Source: an uncultured Lachnospiraceae bacterium
Lineage (GTDB): Bacteria; Bacillota; Clostridia; Lachnospirales; Lachnospiraceae
DNA length: 34,320 bases
Direction of reading: 5' to 3'
NCBI GenBank assembly: GCA_902776305.1
Contig: CACYPS010000031.1
Coordinates: 25,041 to 59,360 of the forward strand
Below are positions 14,558-22,076 of the stretch, piece after piece. The notes under the pieces are model-generated. The model worked only from the letters and a program-made list of their open reading frames with translations, had not been told where the DNA came from and ran no database searches. The position numbers and the translations under genes are program-made. Every line of letters begins with the position of its first letter. Positions within the stretch are counted from its first letter, which is position 1.

Positions 14558-17323
14558 ATGGCAGAACAAAACAAGAAAGCAGTCCGTAATAACAAGAAAA
14601 GGAAAATACTCAAAACTTTTCTCTGGATAACAGGCGTGCTTTTCCTGGTGTGCATGATATACGGCTTTGTACGGCTTCGCCCGCTCTACATAGAAGCCAG
14701 GGAGCGCATCTACGACATCCTGGCTGATATGGACACAGGGAGCTTCCGAAGACAGACGAATACCATGATCTATGCCCGCGACGGAGAGCTTATCGGCAAG
14801 CTCGGTTATGAGCATTATGACTATGTCGACATCTCAGACATCTCTCACTACATCCAGCAGGGTTATATTGATGTCGAGGACAAGAGCTTTAAGTCTCACC
14901 ACGGCGTCGATTTTAAGGCCACGATTCGCGCGGCGATCGCCCTTGTGACACATCGTGGCAGAATCACGCAGGGCGGCAGTACCATCACCCAGCAGGTCAT
15001 CAAGAATAATCTGCTTTCGACGGATCGTTCATTTGAAAGGAAAGCGTTAGAGATACTGATTGCTTTCCAGCTAGAGAAGGAATACACAAAAGCGGATATC
15101 ATGGAGTTTTACTGCAACAGCTGCTATTACGGCAACAGTTGTTACGGCGTTGAAGGTGCGGCAAAGTATTATTTCGGCGTTGACGCTAAGAGTGTCGATC
15201 TCGCGCAGGCTGCGATGATAGTAGGTACAAGCAATTCGCCGAACAATTATAATCCGGTAGCCAATTATGAGCTCTGTATGCAGAAGAAGGAGAGAGTTCT
15301 CGGGCAGATGCTGAAGGAAGGCTCCATCTCCGAGCAGGAGTATGCCGCCGCAGTCGCCGAGCGTCCTGAAGTACACGAGATCAGTGACAACATCGGCAGC
15401 GAGAGCTATGAGTCAAGCTATGCGGTTTACTGTGCTGCCATCAAACTGATGGAGCATGATGGGTTTGAATTTCAGTATACATTTTCTTCGGAGGAAGAAT
15501 ACGACGCGTACCACGAGAAATACACCGAAGCTTACAACGAAGCGACTTCAAGAATAAGAAGCGGCGGTTTCAAAATCAACACATCCTATGATCAGGATGT
15601 ACAGGAAAAGCTGCAGAATGCACTCGATACGACACTTGAGGAGCAGACGGATCTGCAGGAAGACGGCCGTTACGATATGCAGGGGGCTGCTATCTGTATA
15701 GACAATGAATCCGGGCAGGTCATTGCAGTCGTCGGCGGCAGAGGAACCGATGATGCGTTTAACCGTGCATATATGGCTAAGAGACAGACGGGATCGGCAA
15801 TCAAGCCGCTTCTGGTCTACGGACCGGCGCTGAACGAAGGTGTCGTTACGCCCTCAACCGTCTATAACGACAGCGAGATCGACATTAACGGCTATTCACC
15901 GAAGAACTCCGACGGACAGTATCTCGGGGATATGACTGTGCGGGAAGCTCTCGCAAGATCCGTCAACACGATCGCTGTCCAGATTTATAACAATGTCGGA
16001 ACAGAGACCGCTATGTCTTATCTTGACAAGATGAAATTCGGAAACATGTCGTTCGGCGATGCGTACAACTCGGCTCTTGCGCTGGGAGCATTTACGAACG
16101 GTGAGACTGTCAGCGATATGGCGCGCGGCTTTGCGGCCATAGCGAACGGCGGTGTGATGCGTGAGAGTACATGCATTTTCTCATTGATTTCTGAGGTTGA
16201 CGGGACGATATATTCGTACAGTCCGAAAGACGGAGAAAAAGTGTTCAGTGAGGATACCGCGTTTATTCTGACCGATATGATGGTGGGGGCTTTCCAGGAG
16301 GAATACGGTTCTGCCGTGTCCATCAAAAATGAAGACCAGTGCTTTGCGGGTAAAACGGGAACGACAAATGAAAACCGTGACGCCTGGTTCGCCGGCTTCA
16401 GCCGATACTATACAACAGTTACCTGGATAGGCTGCGATATGCCGAGATCGGATGATCATCTGGTCGGTAACGGCTATCCGGCTCAGGTATGGTCTGCGTT
16501 CATGAATGAGATGCATGAGGATCTGGAAAGAAAGGAATTTGAAATTCCGGATACTATCATTCTGTCAGGTGCAGACGGATCCGAACAGAAACCGGACTAT
16601 AAAGAGAATATCTACGCGAGCCGTCCGGAGGGTATGGATTATACTTCAGGCGAGCTGAAGAAGAAGATAGCCGATAATGAGCGCGAACGCAGAATCGTTC
16701 AGGAAATGGCTGACGCGGAAGCGACTGTCAGCGAATTTGAACAGTATCAGGTCGCCAATGTGGACGAGGCGATCGCCATCGATGACAAGTTCAATGCCGT
16801 CATGGAGGTCATCGGCAGGATCGAAGATGATCTCAGGCAGGCGGATCTTCGGGAGCGTGCAGAGTACAAGTATTCTCTGCTTGCGGGAGATGTGAAGAAC
16901 AACTGGATAGACGCAATGAACGCCGAAAATGAGGCACAGGCACAGGCTGACCGGATCTGGAATGAAGAGCAGGCAGCCCAGTCCTCTGAATCTGCCCTGC
17001 AGATCACACATGACAGCTGGGTCAACACGGTATGGTATTATGTCTCCGCGCTGAATGACAGGACGATATACTCTTCGTCAGTCGATACACTGATTGCGGG
17101 AGCCGAGGAGGCAATCACGCACTGCGAAGGATACGGCGAGTACGATGATCTTCGCTATGAACTTGACCAGGCTTCGAGGAAGGCAAGAGAACTTCCGACA
17201 GAAGAGGAAGTTGAGAGACAGCGGGCGGCAGCCGAGGCAGCTGCGGCAGCAGCTGCTGCGCAGATCGAAGCTTCGCGGGATCCGGTGGTCGGTACCGGAC
17301 CGGGTAATGTGACCATAAGATAA
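14558..17323 (+). CDS. Class A penicillin-binding protein (bifunctional)
   Basis: A 921-aa membrane-anchored peptidoglycan synthase that polymerises lipid II and cross-links the peptides outside the membrane. A short basic cytoplasmic tail precedes one membrane helix (about residues 18-40). The GT51 glycosyltransferase domain has EDKSF with the catalytic Glu (about 106), the QGGSTITQQ motif (about 137) and KALEILIAFQLE. The transpeptidase has TGSAIK with the active Ser (about 412), SVN and GKTGTT (about 597). Beyond residue about 680 is a long charged, helical extension ending in a run of Ala and an RDPVVGTGPG tail, not part of the standard enzyme. Start chosen at the ATG behind AGGGGGG rather than the upstream ATG at 14522. 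Monocistronic. Confidence 0.93.
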   Translation: MAEQNKKAVRNNKKRKILKTFLWITGVLFLVCMIYGFVRLRPLYIEARERIYDILADMDTGSFRRQTNTMIYARDGELIGKLGYEHYDYVDISDISHYIQQGYIDVEDKSFKSHHGVDFKATIRAAIALVTHRGRITQGGSTITQQVIKNNLLSTDRSFERKALEILIAFQLEKEYTKADIMEFYCNSCYYGNSCYGVEGAAKYYFGVDAKSVDLAQAAMIVGTSNSPNNYNPVANYELCMQKKERVLGQMLKEGSISEQEYAAAVAERPEVHEISDNIGSESYESSYAVYCAAIKLMEHDGFEFQYTFSSEEEYDAYHEKYTEAYNEATSRIRSGGFKINTSYDQDVQEKLQNALDTTLEEQTDLQEDGRYDMQGAAICIDNESGQVIAVVGGRGTDDAFNRAYMAKRQTGSAIKPLLVYGPALNEGVVTPSTVYNDSEIDINGYSPKNSDGQYLGDMTVREALARSVNTIAVQIYNNVGTETAMSYLDKMKFGNMSFGDAYNSALALGAFTNGETVSDMARGFAAIANGGVMRESTCIFSLISEVDGTIYSYSPKDGEKVFSEDTAFILTDMMVGAFQEEYGSAVSIKNEDQCFAGKTGTTNENRDAWFAGFSRYYTTVTWIGCDMPRSDDHLVGNGYPAQVWSAFMNEMHEDLERKEFEIPDTIILSGADGSEQKPDYKENIYASRPEGMDYTSGELKKKIADNERERRIVQEMADAEATVSEFEQYQVANVDEAIAIDDKFNAVMEVIGRIEDDLRQADLRERAEYKYSLLAGDVKNNWIDAMNAENEAQAQADRIWNEEQAAQSSESALQITHDSWVNTVWYYVSALNDRTIYSSSVDTLIAGAEEAITHCEGYGEYDDLRYELDQASRKARELPTEEEVERQRAAAEAAAAAAAAQIEASRDPVVGTGPGNVTIR

Positions 17324-17328
17324 CGAGT

Positions 17329-17399
17329 TTGTGTTCATGAAGAGTATGTGATATAGTATTAACCGGTCGGATATGTGCCGCAGCAGCGGCACACCGACC
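17329..17399 (+). promoter_or_regulatory. Promoter with a hairpin at the very 5' end of the transcript
   Basis: TTGTGT (17329-17334) and TATAGT (17352-17357) have 17-bp spacing and an extended TG at 17349-17350. The expected start is about 17364, exactly where a strong hairpin begins: GGTCGG (17365-17370) and GTGCCGC (17375-17381) pair with GCGGCAC (17386-17392) and CCGACC (17394-17399). No T-run follows, so the structure probably protects the 5' end of the lipoprotein mRNA, although it might also stop read-through from the upstream gene. Confidence 0.6.
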
Positions 17400-17480
17400 A
17401 GAGCTTACCGAAACATGAAATAGCCGGCAGCGAAGAACCTGATGTGTGGTTCCGATGCCGGTACGATAAAGGAGAAATGT

Positions 17481-18542
17481 ATGAAGAGAGGCATTGCAGC
17501 ATTTGCGGTATTTTTGTCAGTCAGCCTGCTCAGCGCCTGTAATTCGGCGGGGATTCTCGGAATAGAAGAGAAGAAATCTGAAAATGCAGTCGAATCCACA
17601 GTCGAATCCACAGCGGACCGGTCAGATACGAGCACGGCCGAGAGCGTTGAGGAAGTTGTAGTCGAGGAGGAAATTCCGGAGCTCAAAAACGGCGAGACCT
17701 GGACTGTCGACGGGCAGTGGTCCATGACGATACTTGGCGCATCGATGACGGAGGAGCGCAACGAGTTCAGCGATCTGAATCCGGCAGTAATTTATGTTGT
17801 GGATTATACCTACACGAATCTCGGATATGAGGACACGATTCTGGACGGTCTTTATATCACACTGGATCAGGAGATCCTTGATTCGACCGGAGCTGAGGGA
17901 TGCTTTTATCCCGGCCTGATTTCCAATCTGCCTGAAAATGTACCGGTCGGAGCTACCTGCCGTGCACAGGCGTGGATCGGCGTTGAGAATCCCGGTACGT
18001 TCAAAATCAATATGTCTATGTATGACGTGAAGATGAAGCAGCATCAGGCGTCATTCATCGTTGATCCCGATGCGGAGCACGTTGAAATGGCAGTACCGAC
18101 GGTTGAAAACGATACTGCAGGTACTCTGGGAATCGGCGAGCCCTGGACGGTGGATGGCCAGTGGTCCCTGACGATCACCGGCGTCAGACCGACGGATGAG
18201 CGCAACGAGTTCGAGTACAGAAATCCGGCCGCAGTTTACGTCGTAGATTATGAGTATACGAATCTGGGATATCAGGAAGAAGCGTCGGATATGAGCGGGG
18301 ATTCCGAGGATGTCGGTCTGTTCATGACGGTAGATTCTCAGATCGTCGACAGTGCCGGACTCATGGGTTATTCCTATGCCGGTACAGTAGAGAGTTCTCC
18401 GGAAATAATTCCGGTGGGCGAGACCTGTCATGCACAGGAGTGCATCGGTGTGGAGAACCCCGGTGACTTCAGGCTCACAGTCAGCATGTATGATACAACA
18501 GGTACCAAACAGAGACAGACATTCCTTGTAAAGGTCGGCTGA
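17481..18542 (+). CDS. Lipoprotein with two homologous beta domains
   Basis: A 353-aa exported lipoprotein from the chosen ATG (GGAG site upstream; the frame opens at 17442). The signal peptide MKRGIAAFAVFLSV is followed by the lipobox LLSAC, so the cysteine at about residue 20 is lipidated. A Ser/Thr/Glu-rich linker leads to two domains of about 120 residues that are clear duplicates: each begins with GE-WTVDGQWS, continues with (E/D)ERNEF and VYVVDY-YTNLGY, and ends with VPVGATC or IPVGETC, IGVENPG and MYD. They resemble the immunoglobulin-like domains found in Firmicutes lipoproteins (DUF4352/DUF5067 type); the family name is tentative. Role unknown, possibly cell-envelope binding or sensing. 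Confidence 0.88.
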   Translation: MKRGIAAFAVFLSVSLLSACNSAGILGIEEKKSENAVESTVESTADRSDTSTAESVEEVVVEEEIPELKNGETWTVDGQWSMTILGASMTEERNEFSDLNPAVIYVVDYTYTNLGYEDTILDGLYITLDQEILDSTGAEGCFYPGLISNLPENVPVGATCRAQAWIGVENPGTFKINMSMYDVKMKQHQASFIVDPDAEHVEMAVPTVENDTAGTLGIGEPWTVDGQWSLTITGVRPTDERNEFEYRNPAAVYVVDYEYTNLGYQEEASDMSGDSEDVGLFMTVDSQIVDSAGLMGYSYAGTVESSPEIIPVGETCHAQECIGVENPGDFRLTVSMYDTTGTKQRQTFLVKVG

Positions 18543-18552
18543 TTTTCCTGAT

Positions 18553-18619
18553 GCCTGAATATAACAATCGCGATACTGCTTATGCTTTAGATGAATCTTA
18601 AGGCTATCGGCATTCAGGC
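18553..18619 (+). other. Intergenic inverted repeat
   Basis: GCCTGAAT (18553-18560) and ATTCAGGC (18612-18619) are perfect inverted repeats 51 nt apart between the lipoprotein and comEC. There is no T-run. It could form a stem that insulates comEC translation or marks a weak transcript end. Confidence 0.4.
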
Positions 18620-18643
18620 GAATGATAAAGAGGCGATACGCAT

Positions 18644-20719
18644 ATGACCAGACGTCCTTTGGCTTTCCTGTGCGTCCTCTGTATTGTGTTTTTTGCAGTC
18701 CTTACCTATTTCGGCCTTCCCCCTGAGAGGGGGCAGGCCGAAAAGGGGGCTGTTTACAAGCTGCTGGAAGTTCCCCGGGACGTTACGGTGACCGGTGAGA
18801 TCCTCCGGTCGGAGGAGCAGGAAGACTATTCTTATCTTTTTCTTAAACAGGCAGTTCTGTCTGTACATTCTCAGACATACAATATAAGCAATGTAAGAAT
18901 CACACTGAAGGTTCCCGTGCATTATGCGGTCGGGATACAGGTCAGTGCTTTTGGCATGCTGAAACCTATCGAAGAGCCTGCAAATCCGGGTCAGTTCGAC
19001 AGGGCTTTTTATTATCGCCTTCGCGGAATCGGATATACTATGTTAGATCCGCAGATTCAGGTATTGTCTTCCCATATACATCCTGCGTCTGAGGGTCTTG
19101 CAATCGTCAGAGAAGCGCTGCGGGAACGCATCCGAGATGCATTTCCGAAGGAGACAGCCGGAATAATATCCGCCATGATTCTCGGAGACAAATCGCTCCT
19201 GACCGAAGATGTACGGAACGGTTTTTCCATGGGCGGCGTATCCCATATGCTCGCGATATCGGGCCTTCACATATCTCTGTTCGGTGAGGGTTTATACCGC
19301 CTGCTTCTTCTGATTCCGTTCTTTGGCAGAGGCAGAAAAAAGGGTGCAGGTGCCCTGGCAATTGTGATCCTTATCTCATATGCGGTCCTCACCGGTCTGT
19401 CTGTCGCGACGATTCGTGCAGTGATCATGTTTGCGGTCATGAGAGGTGCGGATTTTGCGGGGAGGACGTATGATCCGCCGACTGCGATCGCATTTGCGGC
19501 ACTCCTCATTGTCATAGAGCAGCCCCTTTATGTCTTCTACAGCGGTTTCATTCTTTCCTTCCTGGCGGTCACGGTGTTCACTGTCTTTTATGACCGCAGC
19601 GGTATCGTGACAGGTCTTATACTTTTTCTGGTTACTCTTCCGGTCATTCTTTGGTCATTTTATGAATTCTCATCCTACACGATTCTGATCAATTTCATCG
19701 TGGTCCCGCTCGTTCCCTTCGTGCTGCTGTTCGGCCTTTTCGGGACGATATTCGGCGGTATATGTTCCGGTCTTTTTTCCCTGCCTGCGGTTCTACTGCT
19801 GAAGGCGATCATGGCGATTCTGGCATTTTTCCGACGACTTCCCTATGCAAATTTTATACTCGGGCGACCTGAAGTGTGGCAGATTATTCTCTACTACCTG
19901 CTGCTTGTCGGGTTTCTTTATTTTCTGGACAAATGGCGCGCGAGGATTCGCAGATTTCTTTTGTATCCGCTTGTAATTCCGCTTATCGCGATATTTGCCT
20001 TACATGTCCGCGCGGGACTTACGCTTCATTTTCTGGATATCGGTCAGGGAGACTGCTGTGTGATGGAGATGCCCGGCGGGCAGAATGTGATGGTGGATGG
20101 CGGTTCCTCGACCGTCTACGATGTCGGTGCATATCGGATCATGCCCTTTTTGAAGTATGAGGGAATTCAGAGATTGGATTATGTGTTCCTCACACATATT
20201 GATTCGGATCACACGAGCGGCGTGATAGAACTTCTTGAGGCAGTTCGGGACGGTGAGACGGCAATCAGGGTCGATAAGCTTGTCCTGCCGGTACTTAAGG
20301 AGCACGGTGAGGCTTACAGGCAGATGGAAGAGTTGGCAGGGGAAGCCGGCGTGAAGATTTTGTATGTGGAGAAGGGGGATGCATTTGCATTTGAGGGGAT
20401 TAAAAGCGGGAAGGCGGATACATTGGCATCCGGGGCAATCAAAAGCGGAAAGTCGGACGCAATTGCATCTGAGGGGACCAAAAACGGGAAGCCGGATGGG
20501 AACCGAACCGTACATTTTGAAATACTCGGACCGGACGTGAGCGTGGAGACGGTGCCGGTGGATGAGAACGGGCAGTGTATTACATTTGCACTGCGATGCG
20601 GCGGCTTCGACTGCCTTATGACGGGGGATGTGCAGAATGCCGGGGAGGAGAGAATGGTGGAATGCCTGAGGAAGGTGGGATATAGGGCGGAGATTCTGAA
20701 CCCTTTATCTGCTTATTGA
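18644..20719 (+). CDS. comEC: ComEC/Rec2 DNA-uptake channel, C-terminally truncated
   Basis: A 691-aa membrane protein of the ComEC/Rec2 family, which passes single-stranded DNA across the membrane in natural transformation. It has an N-terminal membrane helix, an extracellular OB-like domain (about 40-150), the multi-pass competence domain (about 170-430, with GGVSHMLAISGLHISL), and a metallo-beta-lactamase-like domain from about 458 (LHFLDIGQGD) with THIDSDH (about 517). The family normally continues after LMTGD with a block like LK-HHGS and about 100 more residues. Here the frame reads AEILNPLSAY and stops, exactly where AT-rich foreign DNA begins. The HHGS ligands are absent, so the nuclease-like domain is probably dead. 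Three 13-residue repeats lie inside it. Confidence 0.88.
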   Translation: MTRRPLAFLCVLCIVFFAVLTYFGLPPERGQAEKGAVYKLLEVPRDVTVTGEILRSEEQEDYSYLFLKQAVLSVHSQTYNISNVRITLKVPVHYAVGIQVSAFGMLKPIEEPANPGQFDRAFYYRLRGIGYTMLDPQIQVLSSHIHPASEGLAIVREALRERIRDAFPKETAGIISAMILGDKSLLTEDVRNGFSMGGVSHMLAISGLHISLFGEGLYRLLLLIPFFGRGRKKGAGALAIVILISYAVLTGLSVATIRAVIMFAVMRGADFAGRTYDPPTAIAFAALLIVIEQPLYVFYSGFILSFLAVTVFTVFYDRSGIVTGLILFLVTLPVILWSFYEFSSYTILINFIVVPLVPFVLLFGLFGTIFGGICSGLFSLPAVLLLKAIMAILAFFRRLPYANFILGRPEVWQIILYYLLLVGFLYFLDKWRARIRRFLLYPLVIPLIAIFALHVRAGLTLHFLDIGQGDCCVMEMPGGQNVMVDGGSSTVYDVGAYRIMPFLKYEGIQRLDYVFLTHIDSDHTSGVIELLEAVRDGETAIRVDKLVLPVLKEHGEAYRQMEELAGEAGVKILYVEKGDAFAFEGIKSGKADTLASGAIKSGKSDAIASEGTKNGKPDGNRTVHFEILGPDVSVETVPVDENGQCITFALRCGGFDCLMTGDVQNAGEERMVECLRKVGYRAEILNPLSAY
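20393..20503 (+). repeat. 39-bp tandem repeats inside comEC
   Basis: In-frame tandem units of 39 bp at 20393-20431 and 20432-20470, and a partial one to about 20503, encode EGIKSGKADTLAS, GAIKSGKSDAIAS and EGTKNGKPDGN. They lie in the metallo-beta-lactamase domain between the metal motif and the DVSVETVP strand and form a hydrophilic inserted loop. Such arrays can change copy number without breaking the frame. Confidence 0.8.
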
Positions 20720-20821
20720 TAAATATTTGTATCGGGGCAGATACCAGCATAAACAAACGAGATTGTATCAAAGAAACCATACGCTGCACCCTTTATTTGA
20801 AAATTGATAAAGAATTGTATC
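20701..20821 (+). repeat. 33-bp imperfect direct repeat at the island's left end
   Basis: Copies at 20701-20733 and 20789-20821 share 27 of 33 bases; both begin CCCTTTAT and end TTGTATC. A third TTGTATC stands between them at 20763-20769. The first copy starts exactly where comEC diverges. They could be recombinase or accessory-protein binding sites, or successive insertion scars. Confidence 0.65.
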
Positions 20822-20919
20822 AAAAAATCAGAAGTGTATGTTATATTAAAGGTAATAGTGTAACGGATTTTCTACATGATTAACATAAAAAGACAAATAA
20901 TGAAGGGGGGTACGATTAT

Positions 20920-21843
20920 ATGGAAAAAAAGAAACCTAATTTATTAATGGCTTTTTTGAAACATCCTATGGTAACAGCTATTATCGGTACTCTGGTTGGC
21001 ACTCTTTTAGGTGGTCTCGTAACCGCTTATGTTACCGCGACAAATGTTGAACAGGCAACCGTCGAATTGATGGCAAATCGGCTTGAAATTGTTGAGAAAA
21101 AAGATACGCTTGAGGAAGCGATAAATAAAGTTAATAAAGAAGTAGATAAAAAGAATGCGGATATCGAAGAAAAAACAGCAGAATTGGAAAAGAAGGATCA
21201 GGAGATAGCTGACTTAACGAGGCAGCTGAATGATGATACTGAAATTAATAATTTGAATGAGAAGCTTGAGGAGAAACAGAAAGAAATAGATAAATTACAG
21301 GCAACTATGGATGATCTGCAAAAGGAAAAAAATGAGTTACAAATACAGTATGATGAATTACTGCAGAAAAAATATGATGAATATACGCAAGAGGCGAAGT
21401 CTAATGCACCTATTTCTTTGGCAAATTTGGAGGCTTTGAAATGCGATAATATCGTTAAGTCTGGCGAAGCTGACACAAGCATAAATGGTACAAAATTTTC
21501 ATATTATTTTGAGACGGATTGGACGGGTGAACAATCTATCGAATATGCACTCGATGGTCAGTATAGAGAATTCAAGGGAATGGCCTATATTACTAAGGTG
21601 GCGTATGGATACTTTGATGAAAACTCTCCAGAATTAAATAATGCTTCAATCAGCATAGAAGTCAAATATAACGATAGTGATGATTATCGTGTGAAAGATA
21701 GTGTTGTAGGTCTTATCCCGGATAGTGCTCCAGTGGAGCTAAAAGCAGACTTAATAGGCGTTACAAAAATGAAAATTGTATTTCGGGGTGCATGGTATAA
21801 TCAACACCCCGTAATTCGATTAGGAGAACCAGCACTATATTAA
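20920..21843 (+). CDS. Membrane-anchored coiled-coil protein with carbohydrate-binding-like domain
   Basis: A 307-aa protein. A short basic N-terminus precedes one Gly-rich membrane helix (about 17-38, with GTLVGTLLGG spacing suited to helix packing), then a long charged coiled coil (about 45-160). The C-terminal domain (about 165-307; FSYYFETDWTGEQSIEYALDG, ITKVAYGYFDE, IVFRGAWYNQHPVIRLGEP) resembles NPCBM-type carbohydrate-binding modules, which bind sugars or serve as structural domains. Lys-rich and AT-rich, unlike upstream genes. Start supported by GAAGGGGGG 9 bp upstream. First gene of the island, monocistronic, ending at a terminator. Topology and function are unproven; a role in surface sensing or defense is only suggested by location. 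Confidence 0.8.
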   Translation: MEKKKPNLLMAFLKHPMVTAIIGTLVGTLLGGLVTAYVTATNVEQATVELMANRLEIVEKKDTLEEAINKVNKEVDKKNADIEEKTAELEKKDQEIADLTRQLNDDTEINNLNEKLEEKQKEIDKLQATMDDLQKEKNELQIQYDELLQKKYDEYTQEAKSNAPISLANLEALKCDNIVKSGEADTSINGTKFSYYFETDWTGEQSIEYALDGQYREFKGMAYITKVAYGYFDENSPELNNASISIEVKYNDSDDYRVKDSVVGLIPDSAPVELKADLIGVTKMKIVFRGAWYNQHPVIRLGEPALY

Positions 21844-21881
21844 CTTGTGAAACCCCAGCTTTTCGTCAAAGTATCATTTGT

Positions 21882-21951
21882 CGAAGAGATGAAAATGGAT
21901 TCCTATTGCCAGGGAAAGGCAGTGGGAATCTTTTTTTGCGTTGAACGAATA
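21882..21951 (+). repeat. 70-bp terminator-like repeat, copy 1
   Basis: It is 57/70 identical to the copy at 24031-24100. It contains a 13-bp stem with two G-U pairs (21898-21910 with 21918-21930), loop AGGGAAA, then seven T, so it is a good terminator for the coiled-coil protein gene. Confidence 0.85.
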
Positions 21952-22033
21952 TCAGTATCTATCAAAAGTTCAAAGAGCCAGCGTTTATAGGACCTTTTCA
22001 GAAAGTAAACTATATTGGATCAATTATAAGAAA

Positions 22034-22076
22034 AGATGCTTAGTGCGCAATTGACTGCACTAAGCATCTGTTTTTT
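22034..22076. terminator. Bidirectional terminator at the 3' end of the AIPR gene
   Basis: A perfect 13-bp stem (22034-22046 with 22057-22069) has a 10-nt loop, with T-rich flanks on both strands (TTTTTT rightward, TTTTC leftward). It ends the leftward AIPR transcript; its rightward T-run overlaps the AIPR stop codon. Confidence 0.88.
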
